Source: Hybos culiciformis (Eukaryota; Arthropoda; Insecta; Diptera; Hybotidae). From it: a DNA stretch of 64,000 nucleotides. The stretch is from NCBI GenBank assembly GCA_964007475.1, contig OZ023273.1:54827834-54891833 (forward strand). The letters are read 5' to 3'. Positions 50,201-63,988 of this stretch are shown one piece after another. A model generated the notes under the pieces. That model was not told the origin of the DNA. It saw only the letters and a list, made by a program, of their open reading frames with translations, and ran no database searches. Both the position numbers and the translations under genes were made by a program. Position 1 is the stretch's first letter; the number at the start of each line of letters is the position of its first letter.

Positions 50201-53200
50201 TGTCTAATATAATAAATATTATGAATATTTAGTTTTATTATTCGACGAAATGTTTTTTTTTTAAAAATAATAAAGTATAAAACAATATAATTTACATTAA
50301 GAAACTATACATATGATTCGAAGCATATACATTTGGTATACATTTATAGTTAAAACAAATTTTATTTTTTTATTTTTCATAAGTATTTTCTTCACTTGTT
50401 CAGTTTAAAATTTATGTAGGTCAACATCATGCATGATTTATTAACACACATAACTATGTAATAAGATATTATATTTATTTAGATTTCAGTAGAACAAAAT
50501 AATTACAATTTCATGAGATGTCCTTCATTCATATGAGTACATATAATGATAAGCAAAGGCTTTTTTTTATTGTTTTTTATTAGTTGCATAAAATTAAATT
50601 CTGCGATAATTACTGAAATATTGCGTTTAATTAATTTTCGTAATATATATATAGTATAATTAAATAATTATTTTAATATTCTTGTCGAATATGCCGTTCG
50701 AAGCCGGGAGGGCATAATATAAGTTTTGAGTTGAATTTGGGGCAAATGAAACGTGGAGGTAGAAGTGGATACGATGGAAGGAAAATTTAAAGTACTGAAC
50801 GCGTTCCTACGATTCATATATATGTTTTCGTTTGATCATACATTTTTCGTTAAACTCGAAAAATGTTTATTATTTACAATGAGGCGCGAAGATGTTCATA
50901 CTTAAATTAAAATAAAAAACTTTTAATTTAGGGACTTTCTTTTTTTTTAAATGTTTTCAAAAACTTTCGTGTGGCTAAAACCAGGTTAAAACGACACTTA
51001 ATGCTCAACTCAACTTTAACCTCATTTTTATAAAGTCTTATAAATAATTTTATTCTTTTATTTTTTCTTTTTTTCTATTAAGTTCGATGCCGTCGAGAAT
51101 GGAATACCAGTATCTAAATTGATGCAAATATTTTCGAGACAAGCCGCTATGATGGATGCCTTAATAGCTCATTTTGCCGATCAAATGCGTCGCAGAAGAG
51201 AAGGTATTGATGGGCAACAAATTGAACATGTTCATGATGGTAGGTGAAAATAATAAAATGAATTTATTAAACATATAAATTTACGTACTACTAACAGCAG
51301 GTTAATAATGAGATAATAAGTAAAATTCGGTTCCTATTTAAATGCCCAATCTTAAATCATGGATTTTAATTCATATTAAAAACAATAGCCTTATATAAAT
51401 AGCTGAGAAAAAATTAAAATTCAACATAAAAACATAAGAAAACATTTTAAAAATTTTTAGTTAAAACAATTGCAACTGAAAAACTAAAAAAAAAAAATTT
51501 CGGTGGATTTATATTTTTAATATTGTATTGTAGCTTAGATGGGCTCTTTTCATTTTATTTATTTAAATTTTATATTAATAATGTAAAACATAAATTCTAC
51601 ATAAATTATAAAAATAATATCAAAGGAAACAAACTAAAATTGCAGTTATTATTTTAAATTTAAATGATTAAGTGCGACTAGGTGTACCTTAAAACTAAAC
51701 ATAAGTTTGAAAAGCATTTTATATAGAGATTCACAAAAAAATTGTCATGAGTTTTTAAAATAACTCTATAGGATTTAAATAAAATTAGATTTAAAAAAAA
51801 AAATGTTGAAGATACACCTGGTGTTTTATAAATTTTTTAAACAGTCTCATTATACGTTCAAACATATAAAAAAAAAGCATATATTTGTAGGAACGAACGT
51901 GTATACATTTTATTCTTACATATTTATACACAGAATTTTTTTTTTTCTTCTATCAAATGAAAATAGAAATTTTTCTTGTTGAAAAACACTTTACTTAATA
52001 GAATTCAACATAAATTTTCCTTTACGTATATATATACATTATATGCTCACTTTTATTTATTTATTTTTATTATTATTATTTTAGTACAGAAGGAAAAAAA
52101 AAAAAAAAACTGAAACACTTATTATTTTTGGCATTATTTTGCATATTTTTCTTATGAATAAATTTTGTTCTAAATAATAATAGTGAAATGATATAAAAAA
52201 AAAATTAATAAAGGAAAACATAGACCGAAATTCAATTTTTTTTTTCTCTAAATTTAGTATTTTGTTAAGAAGTTTATTTTTTTTCTGATGACTAAGGAAA
52301 ATTTTCGTGTTTTCATCGAAAACATATTTTATAGTAAAAATTTATGGTGTTTTTTTTTGGCTTATTACTATCTAAGAAAACAAAATTTTTCAACCTGGAA
52401 ATCATTAAATTAAAATAAATTAAAGACAATGAATTGCTATTTTATCGGTTATTTATTATAGGAAAATATGAAAAATTTCAATGATTCCCATATTATTGAA
52501 AATCTTATAATTTGATGAAGCACATTAAATTTTTTTAAGATTAATTATATCCACTAGTCCCATAGAAAGAATCTTCTTATATTTTGACAAGCGAGAGAAA
52601 AATTTTAAATATGATTAAATTATTTTTATAGTGCAAGCTAAATATCCTCTTTTTTTGACTGGCTATATAGTAGCATCGTTAAAAGATAACTATAATTGTT
52701 ATTATTTTTATTTACATATTTTACTTTTTCAGAAAGTTAAATTACTTTCGCTTTAAAGTAAAGTGCCTGTACTTGACATTACATAGGAAGATAATGGTAG
52801 AAAATATTTTATATATTAACAGTCAACATGTCTACATTATTTTATATGCATGTTTAATTTGAAATATAATTAATCGTTTTTAGACAGAAACTAATTTGAA
52901 GTATTTGAAATTTTTATTTTTTTAAAAAGTTATTTTTTAAAAAGTTATTTTTAGTAATAAAACAAAAATTGTCGTGAGAAAATTTATTTTCGGAAATATT
53001 ACTTTATTATAAATGGTCCCTGTCTCATATAATAAGTACATATGTTTCATATCTACATAATATTTCTTTAATTATTCAATTATACTTAAAATTTTCTTTA
53101 AATATAATTATAAATTTAAAAATTATTATTTAATATTCTATTATTTGTTTTTAGAGCCAAATCCAATACAAAATAATGGAAGTGGAGTACTTTGTAATAA

Positions 53201-53282
53201 ATTATCACGTTTAACTCTATCAACATTTGATGATGAGGGGCGCTGTATAGGACAAATGGGATCTTTATCAATAAGTTATTAG
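34857..53282 (+). CDS. bili: Bili / FRMD8, FERM-domain protein, ten coding exons
   Basis: Exons: 34857-35119, 35561-36027, 43996-44162, 45009-45355, 46226-46387, 47763-47951, 48316-48445, 48518-48616, 51083-51239, 53155-53282; 2109 nt, 702 residues, all junctions GT/AG and in frame. Residues 1-299 are low-complexity (Gln, Asn, Ser, Thr-rich, with CAA/CAG tracts in exon 1), with one conserved-looking stretch, NVVPVPIGVPYHRRKLTPQD. From exon 4 on the protein follows FRMD8: IFGLWMTSALLEIQLK, NVFFSKKDEEK, LELLYEEAKHNVLAGRY, FCWALPFYGASFFYGQVEQP, ERGVYIIDP, LLLGLRYEDLSWDYAKP, SRQAAMMDALI. FRMD8 stabilises the iRhom/ADAM17 sheddase complex at the cell surface; fly Bili inhibits Wnt signalling by competing for the Arrow co-receptor. 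The N-terminal part is longer than in mammals. Intron 2 is 8 kb; introns 2, 5 and 8 carry transposon insertions. Confidence 0.93.
39845..39870 (+). repeat. (GTCC)n-like short repeat
   Basis: CGTCTGTCCGTCCGTATGTC and neighbours, an interrupted tetranucleotide repeat in bili intron 2. Confidence 0.8.
42648..43585. mobile_element. Inverted-repeat element in bili intron 2, unclassified
   Basis: Left end GGGGAAAGTAGCCTAAAACG and right end, inverted, GGGGAAAGTGGCATAGGCGG, each next to a TA dinucleotide (42646-42647 and 43586-43587). Further motifs such as GGGTAAAACGGA occur on both sides in inverted orientation (42855 and about 43557-43568). A palindromic GATCACGTGATC lies near 43131. No convincing transposase frame. 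A TA target is suggestive of the Tc1/mariner/pogo group, but TA is common here. Confidence 0.55.
46672..47493. mobile_element. TA-flanked inverted-repeat element in bili intron 5
   Basis: Ends CAGGGTGTTTCTGTAAATGG and, inverted, CAGGGTGTTTTAGTAAAGGA are flanked by TA on both sides (46670-46671, 47494-47495), typical of Tc1/mariner-type insertions. The interior has two RNA-polymerase-III-like B boxes in opposite orientation (47023-47033 inverse, 47165-47175 direct). The first belongs to a tRNA-like segment listed separately. No transposase frame. Confidence 0.7.
47011..47083 (-). ncRNA. tRNA-like segment (pseudo-tRNA or SINE head)
   Basis: Read on the minus strand: an A-box-like TGGCTGAATGGT (47076-47065), then ACTGCAATG in the place of an anticodon loop (GCA would be cysteine), then a perfect B box GGTTCGAATCC (47033-47023). 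The acceptor ends do not pair, so it is not a functional tRNA. It could still drive polymerase III transcription, or be a tRNA-derived module inside the element at 46672-47493. Confidence 0.5.
48811..49090. mobile_element. Foldback MITE in bili intron 8
   Basis: Arms of about 100 bp: TCGTCGGTTGCATTC through CGAATCTAGATTTCATTA on the left (48811-48905) and the inverse on the right (48991-49090), separated by an A/T-rich spacer. Arms differ at scattered sites, so the copy is not recent. A one-armed relative is at 17293-17430. Confidence 0.82.
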
Positions 53283-53647
53283 CAGTTCATCTAGATTTCA
53301 TAGTATATTATAAGAAATTGAATGTGAATCATTTTTGTATCTAAAAAAAAAAACCTTAAAATGAAATTTTACTTTTATAAAATAGAAGATAATCTCAATT
53401 CAAATTTCGACTGTAGTATTGTTTATAATAAGCACATAAACAGAGTACTATTATGCAAGCTTGTCTGTAATTAGTTCAGAGTCGAAATTCTGTTTTCGAT
53501 TTTATTTCATTAAAGTGCTTGTAACTTTTGTGCTCATAAACCGCAAAAGTGGTGATGTGGTATTGTCGTTATAATACGGTTTTTGCCATAATCAATTCGC
53601 CACAGCTAATTCCATTTTTATTTGTACATTTGTATATATATGTACAA

Positions 53648-53683
<36 letters not shown>

Positions 53684-56600
53684 CACGATAAATCAATTCA
53701 AAAAATTTCGGAAATCATATTTTGTAGTCAGCTTTTTATTTTTAATTCTTATTCTTTTATTTTTAAAAAAGTATTCCTAGAACAAAATGCAAAAAAGGAT
53801 CGAATACCATGCTGAAAACTGAATTTTCAATATCAGCGATTTAACCACTTTAAATTGAGGAATCTCATTTATGCAAAGATAGGCATAAATATCTTCCATT
53901 AATTTTAAAATTGGGAAATGTGTGTAAGGTGCTCCGAATGCAATTTAATCTCAAACAAAAAGATTATTTGATATAGTACTGCGTCTTAGTTTATGGATAC
54001 ACAAATATATATATGTATAAGTCAATATCAGAGTTTTCGTTTAAGATTGAATTGCATTGATTATTTTAATCATATTTTCATCTAATAATAAACGAAAAAA
54101 AATTATAACAAAACGTGATTGTAAATTAGACCATGAAATATAATTTTACGATGGATTCGACAGAATTGCTAAAAAATTAAAGAAATTCCGTAGTTATTTC
54201 TCATGTCAAACTTTAAATAACACATTATTATTTCGCGAACATTACAAATGCATTCAAATAGTAAACATATAATGTTAATAAATAAAACACAAAAAAGTTT
54301 GTGTTCATTGGTATAATATTTATGATATTATGTGTAAAAACTACATAAACTGAATTCATTAAGTGTTTGCAAAATTAAATGTGAAAAGAAATTTTTAAAA
54401 CTTGAGCATTGTCTCGTAAACTGTACAAAAACTAAACTATCTGTACACTTACAAAGTTGAATTACTTAAGAAGTAATTTTCCTTTTGCAAATAAATTCAA
54501 TAGCTCAAAAATCCCATTGATGATGTGAACCTATTTTCCATAAATATAAATAAAAATTATCTACAATGAAGTTATAAACAAAATTTTGTTGAAGCAATTG
54601 TGAAAATGGAAATGATCACAGAAAATAAGAAATTTCAATCAATTGTAATAATAATTTTTTTTAAGTTTACATCATATTTGTATTAAAATGTATGCACTTA
54701 TTAAATATAATAAAAATAATTATTCGAGTTTTATTTTGAGAACAAAAATAAATCGAATATTATGTGAGGAGTATTTAAATTTCATCAGTATGATTTTATT
54801 CAGTATGAAAAAAAAAAACATAAAATATTAAATTATCAATTAATGTATAAAAACATAATAATGAAATAAAGCCATACTTTTTATAACAGTAATTTAAAAA
54901 ACTGATAAATTAAAATATTTTTCTATTATTTACATTAATAAATTATGAAATAAAATAAATAAATATTTGAATGCAATTCACAAATAAAAATAATTTTACA
55001 TATTTTATTATCATTAAAATAACATTATATATGCATAAAGAAATACCGCATTAAATACAGCGTGTTGTGAATAAAAATACTGAAATTTATTATTTTTATT
55101 GACAAAATCAAATTAAGTTGAGTCATTCCTTAAAAAAATTAATTTCATTTGTTATTTTATTAATTTAATGCGGAAAACTTAATTGTTTTATTGCCCCTTT
55201 ATAAATATTTCTTTTTCAACTTCAGTTAATTAATTATTAATTTTTCTTAAGATCTAAAGTCATGAAGATTATGAACACCACAGACAATACAAAAAATTCT
55301 TTATACTGATATTCTTATTATTTTCAGTTATGGTAAACTAAAAACTAATTTTCTTCCTTTTTAACGGCATTTTTTTAATATACTAACGTTACAAAAAAAT
55401 CAGTATAAAATTATTACACATATTATAAAAGCCTAGTTAGTGTTATACGGAAAAATTCTGAGATGAAATATGGGAACTTTGAATTTTATTTTTTTGAATT
55501 TAGCATACAAAAAACCCCCTACGTGTAAATTACCCGTTACAAGCAAAGTACTTATTTAACGAATTGTTAAAATGTCCTCTAATTTATAATCTAAGTAAGC
55601 TCAATAGATCGCCCTATATATTTTACCAACCAAAACATTAAATTAATAAGAACAGAAAAATGTAAATATGGAAAAGCATATATATACAAAACAAAAATTA
55701 TGTATAATTGTAAAATTGAATGTGTACTAAATTGTGTTTAAAAGAGTAATTTATATAAATTATTTATTTTTAAAATATTGCTATAAAAAGCACGTTGATT
55801 CAAAAAAAAAAAAAAAATTAAAATAATAATAATTAAAATTCCAAAAATTAGAAATTTCGCGTGTATTTAAGAAATATAAAAATTAATTATATAAATTTTA
55901 TACCGAAATTCACACACATATATTTCAACAACCAAAAAATCACAAAAAAAAAAGGACACATCTAGATTTTAAGAATATACATTATATATATGATTAAAAA
56001 TTAAAAATAAAAAATAACAAAAAAAAAATTATATATTGATTTCAATGAATAATTATTTAATGTAAAAATAATATTAATATTAAAAACAAAAATATCGTTC
56101 AATGTAAAAAAAAAATTCAACCAAAAAAATAATAACATTAATTGTAAAAAAGTTAGGAAGAAAATAAAAATAAAAAATTAAAATAATTAAAAAAAAAAAA
56201 ATTGTAATAATAAGATAAACAAAAATTGTAAATTTAAGTCTTAAAAATATTCTAGTAAAAAAATTTATTTAAACGTATAAATTATTATTTTTTTAATGTA
56301 TTTTTTCGATTAGATATTAAATTATTATATTATAATTAAAATTTACAAACTTATTTGAGAAAAAATAAACATTATCATAGTTTATGTTTTAATTTTTTAG
56401 AACTCCTTAATTGTGATTATTATTTTTTTTCTTATGAACAAATAAAATCTTTTTAGTTTTGTTATTAAAAGTCGAGAATTCATAGGATCATTTGACATTA
56501 AAACAAATCTCTCTGCAAGAATAAGATTAAAATTATTTGACAGAACAACACTGAAAATATTAATGTGTACAATGTACTAAGTAGTACCTATTGTATTTAC

Positions 56601-59600
56601 AACAAAATTTTGTTCTTAATTTGAATGCATATAAATAAAAATAAATTAAAAAAAAAACACAAACTGTCAATGCTATTTAGTTTCGACTTTATTACATATT
56701 TTAACGTAGAGATATTCTCTTGTATTCAGATACAATTACGATCTCTTCTGATTATTTTATATTTTGTAAGCATAATTAAATCTAATAATAACTAGTACAA
56801 ATAAAATCACTTTTCAAGTTATTATAGGAAGAATAGAATTAACAATTTGATTTTAGAATAATTTGGAATTTAATTATAAATTATTATGTATATTTAATTT
56901 TTAACTCGACTTATATTTTGTGCAATATTATTATAATTATTATAACTTACTTGTTTATTATAATTATATAAATACATTTTATATACTTAAAATATATTAA
57001 GGCTATTTTATATTTTTAAATAAGAATTTCTTCTAAAGAAATTTATTTTAACACGAATTTAATAAATTTTATCAAAACTTATATAATGAAAAAAAAAGAA
57101 AAAAAAATTTTTTTTTTTTTAGTTTCAAATAATTTGTTAAGTTATAAAATATTATTATTATTAATATAATGATACTTGATTCGCATAAACTGTATAAAAA
57201 ATAATTTCAATAAAATTAATAATTAAATAATGAATTGAAAAAAAAAAGAAGAAATCAAACATTTATTTATTTTTAAGCTAATAAACGATATTTATTATTT
57301 GATAATAATAAATATCTCATTCTTTGTTGGTAAAACTAAACACGTGTAAGTGCACAATTGAACAAAATCACATAAATTCGAGCGGGAATCGAGTCCACAA
57401 TTTATTTTAACATGTCACGTCATAAGATAATATACATTTCTTCAACAAGACAGACGATAAGCATTTGTTTATACACTTTGGTATTTTTATTGAATTTCTT
57501 AAAATTTTATAAATTTTAATCAACATTACGTACATTCAATATTGAAAACATTATCAACACAAAATTTATACACCTTTTCTTACTTCAGAAAGAACTCAGC
57601 GAGAATAATAAATAATAAATTACACCTGATATTTTCATATCACTATTTTAAAATTTTTCTATTTACTATAACTATATCTAAAATATAATGATGTCATACT
57701 GAAAGCTTTAAATAGCTAAATCAAAATAAATATTTAATTTTATTTATAATATAATAAACCATTCAAAATTAATATCATTTGGTGGATTGGAAGGAATCAC
57801 TAAAAATAGATTTGAAATTTTTTATTTATATTTATCTGATAGTAGCATATTTATGAAACTTATTCAAAAATGTGAGATTAACAAATGTGTGAATATATTT
57901 ACTCCATCTCATATCAACACCTACCAGTTACCCTACATTTGTACATAATAAGTTTCATATTTTTAAATTCTAAAAAATTGGTTTGTTTGATAATTTTGGA
58001 GGTGATTCAGATTTGTTATGAACCTAAAAAGGTTTATCACAAAAATCACTAGATGCCTTCTGCCTGCTACTACGAAATACGAAAGAAAATAAATTTAAAC
58101 ATATAGGCACACTTATACAGGAATATTATTTTGTTAACAAAAAAAAAAATCACATACCTATTTTAAAAGCATATTTTATGAATTAGCAAAAGTTTAAAAC
58201 TATTAAAATATTTAGAATTGAATTATTCTATTTTCGCGGTATTCGCGTAAATTTTTTTATTTTATATACCTATTATCAAAATAAAGATCATGATATCAAC
58301 GATATTGCATACTTTATTGATAAAAGTTAGTACTGATAAGATATTTTTTAAAAAGAAAATTATTCAAATTATGCTAAGCTTAAGTGTTATCTAAAAAGCT
58401 TTGTGAATGCTTAACCGTAAAGTAAATTGTTGTGAAAGACAAGATAATTTATTAAATTATACTATTATTTAATTAAGGTATGCATTACAAAATTTGTAAA
58501 ATCTCATTGTTAGATTCACGAAATTAAAGTTTGATTTTGCACTATAGGTAAGGTATATTAGAATTTGAATTTATTTAATAACAGGTTCGCTAACAAAAAA
58601 TTTTAAATATTTTACTGGGGGATGGAAATAGGACCGCACTAGCCAAATTAATTTAGACCGCGATCCCAAAATGCAATTAGACAGCGTGAACATAATTCAT
58701 TTTCAAAAGTCAATTAAGTCTGCGACTTCAAGAAGTATTCGATACTGAGACCCAAAACACTGGTACTTTTCAGTTTAGTAAAAATGTAAAAATTTTCTGA
58801 AGCGAATATGATTTAGACTAGAGTTTTATTTAGTCTACAATTTTGATGTACGGTATTAAATTTATTATTTTATGCATATACTATTGCTTGGAACATGCTG
58901 TGCCATACCGGCATTTTTATTATTGTTAATGTTATTATTAGTAAATTTTTAAAAGGAAATTAAGTCGATTTGACGAAGCACACCCTTCATATTAATTATG
59001 TACGTACAATTATATATCTGTAAATTTTTTGTATTTTTTTATCATTATTAATGATTTAGTCATACTTTAAAGTTAAACAAATTCAGTAATAAAGCTAAGC
59101 GAAAATTTTGGTTTTATATAAAGTGAAAAACTTACAAACAACTGTTAACCGGATATGATATTTTTAATCAAATCATCTTGTAAAATTATTTTTCTAATAA
59201 TTAAAACAAATGCATAAATAATGAAAGAAATGTGTATTTATATAACTGCGTTTAATATGCGTATACTTAGTAATATGGATAATAGTATTGAAACATAACA
59301 TGTATTGAAAAAGTTAGCATCTTTTAATTATCGCGTTCCTTTAATAAACTTTAAAAAAAATCATGTAGTATATTATTCGATTGGATTACAGTTGACAAGC
59401 TTAATGTTATGAGATTTTGTGTGTTATAACTTTATAAGTGTGGGATAGATTTTCCAATATCTAATTATATTTAAATATATTTTCTAGGCAATAAAACTTT
59501 CTCAATTAAATATCCGATTTCGACAAAATATGTTCATATGTCAAAGTAAATTTATTGAAATGACAATATAAAGTTTCCGGGAAAGATTTTTTTGGAATTG

Positions 59601-60611
59601 TGGATAATAAGATAAGTATCCCAATTATTTTCATAATAATTTCTAATTATGTACCTCCTCTACAAAAAAAAACAAAATATTTTATTTTAATCACACATTA
59701 ATAAATAATTGACTTTAATGAAAACATAATTGTAGAAAACAAGATAAATGTTTATGAACTGAAATATGTATGTGTTCATGTACGTGGTTTGTTTACGTTT
59801 TTATGTTCTATTCTATGAGAGAATTTTGAAATTCAAATGTTTAAAAATAATTAAATATTTCTTGTTTTCAATATTATGAATAAAATATAATAATGTAAAC
59901 AAAATTTTTAATATTATGTCAGGATGAATGTAATATATATTTCAATTTGTTTTAAATCAACAAAAGTTGCGTGCAAAAATATTATTACTTTGAGTAAAAG
60001 TTTTTTGGAATAAAATAAAATCAACTTGAAATAAAATGATTGATTGATGACAGAACGAAAAACTAATCTCTGTCTTAATTCTTATTGCTCTTGATAGTTA
60101 ATAAAATTTGAACAATATTTGAATCGCAAAACTTGTACATTAATTACTAAAAAAAATTTCTCATTATAAAATTATTATCAGTCACACCTTTAGTTAAATA
60201 AAAATTTTTTCCTAATAAATATACAACTAAATATACAAATAAAATATAAAATTAATATTTATATAAATGAAGAAAATATTTTACAATAAAATTATTTTAA
60301 ATAAATGTTTAGGATAATTGCTATCATTATATATAATTATATATAACATATAATACATAAAAATAACAAGCTTACAAGATACCATAGAACAAAACAAAAA
60401 ATTTTTAAAACGAATTATTAAACGAATCGCAGATCCAGTTCTAACGATAAAAAAAGAAACAAAAAAAAAACTTTAAATCGAATCCACATTTTCTAGTCCG
60501 ATTCTAACCAAAATTAAAAAAAGAAGTATACGAATTTTTAAAGCGATGTGCAATTGCACACTGGTCGACTTATAATATAAAATATTTAAAAAATTTAATA
60601 ATTTTTGGAAT
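53283..60611. other. Bili 3' untranslated region and intergenic DNA
   Basis: No coding exon is seen. The first part is bili 3' untranslated sequence of unknown length, because AATAAA hexamers are too frequent here to choose one. A TA microsatellite lies at 53651-53680. A weak GACCGC/AATTCATTTTC patch at 58630-58730 may be an old relative of the element at 25761. Upstream exons of the GPCR could lie near the right end. Confidence 0.55.
53651..53680 (+). repeat. (TA)n microsatellite
   Basis: Fifteen uninterrupted TA copies, preceded by a smaller TATATATGTACAAA repeat. Confidence 0.95.
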
Positions 60612-62245
60612 ATGAATGGGTTAGAAGCTATGTTTCAATCAGAAAATTTTTATCCATCGAGTACATATAAGGTTGATGCTTCAATTTCAAATACAAGACC
60701 TACATCAGTTAATGTAACATTGGGTCTGTATGATGTTTTTTTACCAATTATTGGTGGAACAATAATTATAATAAATTTTATAATTGTATTAACCAGTGGA
60801 TTAATTTTACGAAAAGGTTTGTTTTTATTGATATATAGGATATATATTGATTTTCATGATTTTTTTTTTTTGAAATTTGTATAATTATATTAATGTGTAT
60901 ATTATGTAGGTGTACATATGCATATTATGTTTTTTCGTAAACATTTTTTATGTTTTTATTTTTTAACTGTAATGTAACTAATAAATTATTATTACTAATT
61001 CATTGATAAAATTATTAAAATTATTATTGTAGGTCAACAACCACGAAGCACATACATTTTTTTAGGAAATGTAGCTCTGTCAGATTTTGTGATAGGAATT
61101 GCTATAGTATTTGGAAAATACTATCCGATCAAATTAAGAAATGAAATAATATGTTGCGTTTTGATGGGTAATTAATAAACATTTTTCTGAGAATTTGTTC
61201 TAAATTTTTTTAACTAATAGGTTCAACTGTGTCTTCAGTTTTATCATCGGTATATTCTATTATGCTGATTGCAATCGATAGATATTTGTATATATTATAT
61301 GGTTTGCAATATCAACGTTATCTGAATTCTAATCGCGCTAGAATAATGGTACTAATAACATGGATTATTGGTATTGTTATAGGTTTCTTACCAGCCATGG
61401 GATGGAGGAATCCAACTGAAAACGGAAGATTATGTTGGTACATTATATTGGCCTCACCAGCTCTTATTTTCATTACAACTGCAATTGGTACTATACCTTT
61501 AATTGTAATAATCGTCCTATACGGAATTATTTTAAAAACCGCCCTTAAGAAAATTAAAGAACTTAAAGAAGCCGCCCAGTTAAATGGTGTTCAAAGTGGT
61601 AATATGAGAGTATTTCGGGGTGGACAACACTTAAGAGTATCGTCTACGACATTAAATCAAGTTATTGAGTCGACTGCGAATGAGGCAGATAGTAATTTTC
61701 AAACCAGGTTGGTGTTGTAAAAGTTTTAACTTAATTTGATAAATTATATACTAGAAAACTTAAACATATTTTAATTATAAATTTTTAGAACATCAAGAAA
61801 AGGTGCAGCAAATTCTTCAGTTTATAATCCCAACAAATGGAAGGCCATCAAAATAGTTCTGTATACCACTGGAGCTTACTTTATTACATGGTTCCCTTTT
61901 TTTTTTGCATCTTGTCTTTTTGCGATATGCGATCCTAGAGAAACACCTTATTATTGCGAGAATTTAAGAATTGCGATCGCAAGCCCTTTATCTATGCTTG
62001 GATATTGTAACAGTGTATTCAATCCAATAATATATGCATGGTGGCATAATGGATTTCGAGATTCAATGAAAAAAATGTGGCTTGGAATTCGAAAAGCAGA
62101 AATTATCTCATCATCATCGGATCCACCCAGAACTAGAGAATCTGTATTATCAGGAAGAAATTCCGAGAGAGTAATAGTATCAGGAAGTGAATATGAATTA
62201 TCTGATGTTGAACGGAAATCTATAATTAATAAAAGTAAAAGATAA
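60612..62245 (+). CDS. Orphan class A G-protein-coupled receptor, four coding exons
   Basis: Exons: 60612-60816, 61033-61167, 61221-61707, 61789-62245; 1284 nt, 427 residues, all junctions in frame. Seven membrane segments are visible. TM1 has INFIIVLTSG. TM2 has NVALSDFVIG with the conserved Asp. TM3 ends in AIDRYLYI (DRY motif). TM4 has TWIIGIVIGFLPAMGW. TM5 has IGTIPLIVIIVLYGI. TM6 has YFITWFPFFF. TM7 has CNSVFNPIIYAW (NPxxY), followed by helix 8 (FRDSMKKMW). The extracellular N-terminus is about 40 residues, with an N-glycosylation site (NVT); no signal peptide. The third intracellular loop is about 80 residues long and the tail is serine-rich. The pattern is rhodopsin-like and closest, as far as I can judge, to the adenosine/cannabinoid/GPR119-like group; the ligand is unknown. 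The first donor (GTTTGT) is weak but gives the right TM1-TM2 join. Confidence 0.88.
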
Positions 62246-62533
62246 CCTCAGCAAATATTGTTAATGAGAATATGATAAAATGTAAAATATTTTTTCTTAA
62301 AAATATGAGAACAATGCCTAATATTTATGTCAATTCATTTCATAGTTATAATTAAAGCTGATATATTTAAAGGTGAGAACATAATTTAAACATACGGATA
62401 CAAATTATAATGGCCTTGGTTATATACTATAGTTTTAAGGAGATACGCTCTAAAAAAATTTTACATATATACGTATTTTTTATTTTTCAAATAGAAAAAA
62501 AATTGTGAATATAAAATTCAGTATTTAAAGATG

Positions 62534-62539
62534 AATAAA
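62534..62539 (+). terminator. Candidate poly(A) signal of the GPCR
   Basis: AATAAA 289 nt after the stop; a second one lies at 62769-62774. Either could be used. Confidence 0.35.
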
Positions 62540-62830
62540 TTTTAAAACAATTATTTCAAAGCAAAATGAAGTTATAATTACATAATTTTAACAGAAATTA
62601 ATAATGTTTAATTTATATCATGAGCCTTAGAAAAAAGAAACAAATTTATTCCAAGTGAATCAAACAAACAACTAAATCAAACAAAACATTTTCATAGCCT
62701 TAAAGAATTTAGTTATGTACTCATAGTTAACTATAAGAATATTGTAAAAAAGCAAGTGTAAAAAAAACAATAAACTTTAACTTCTCATCACTTATTTTTA
62801 TTTTCATTATTGCTGATCCTTATTACGATA

Positions 62831-62876
62831 TATATAGTATCTAATGTCTATTGTATATAGTATCTAATGTCTATTG
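62831..62876 (+). repeat. Perfect 23-bp tandem duplication
   Basis: Two exact copies of a 23-bp unit beginning TATATAGTATCTAATGTC. Confidence 0.95.
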
Positions 62877-63947
62877 TACAATACTGACATTTTCAAAAGT
62901 ACAGGTCAACTGTTTTGGTCGAATCTTGGCTAATTCATCGCCAAGCAATTCATCTCAAATGAATTAATCGGGAAGGAACTCATAGCCAGTAAATCATCGC
63001 CAGTAATTCACTTGCGGCGATGAATTGCAAGTAATGGATTACTTGGTGATGAATTGTTGTAGAGTCATAATTTCAGCAGCAAATCACTGACCAACCAACC
63101 ACCAGCCCAAATTTGCCACGTTAATATTTTTGCTACCACTTCAATTATATTAATTTAGTTTAGAATAGTCCAAATGTAAATAAGTAATAATAATAAAAAT
63201 GATAAATAATATTTTATGTTTTGATTATGTTCCCGTCATGGGCATCCACAGGGAGCGCAAAGAGGGCAGCTGCCCCCTCTGGAAGAATAAAATTTTAAAA
63301 CCATTTTTTAACAATTCGATAGAAACATTCTTTTCAGTTCGGTTTCCAGCGTAGACGAAGAAATATTCTTGAGCATTTACACGATCGAGAACAAAGTCGG
63401 CTTCTTTTATTTCAAGGAAATTCATTTAAACTAATGAATGGCGAACTTGATACTTGAACGTTATGAAGATTGAAGACGTTTTAATAAGAGACCGTTCCTG
63501 GGAAACATTTAACAATATCAATCACAGCACAAAATATATTTATGAACTGAAAACATATTTTTCTCAAAGTTTCTTTTCTTCTTGGAACTTTCTAGTTCTA
63601 GTTGTCTAGTTATCGTAAAAGAAGAAATGTCAGTTGAGAAATCAAAAGAGAAGAAGGAATAAAACAAAAATTAAATAACAACGCCTACTAAGTTTTTAAA
63701 ATTTCTTACATGGAGATTTTTTGTGAAAATTTTAAAAACAAATAAAACCAAAAAAAAATTTTAAAAACGAAAAAAAAAGAAATTAAAAAAAAAATAAATA
63801 AAAAAATAAAAAATAAAAAAACAAAAAACCTTTCTCGATTTGCATCTACCTTGTCGCGGTGAGGAAGCTTCTTACTAAAAAGTGCAAGACTATTTTTACT
63901 CAAAGCAGAGTTCGGTAATTAATTCATCATGGGAATTTCAAGTTGAC

Positions 63948-63988
63948 TATTCGACTAGGAGTATATTCGACTAGGAGTATATTCGACT
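63948..63988 (+). repeat. 16-bp tandem repeat, 2.6 copies
   Basis: TATTCGACTAGGAGTA twice in a row, followed by the first nine bases of a third copy. The array ends just before the window edge. Confidence 0.95.

Noticed and set aside
63225..63425. Minus-strand 66-codon open frame near the right edge
   Set aside because: No known domain, no splice or conservation signal, and its end lies in a transposon-like GC-rich piece.
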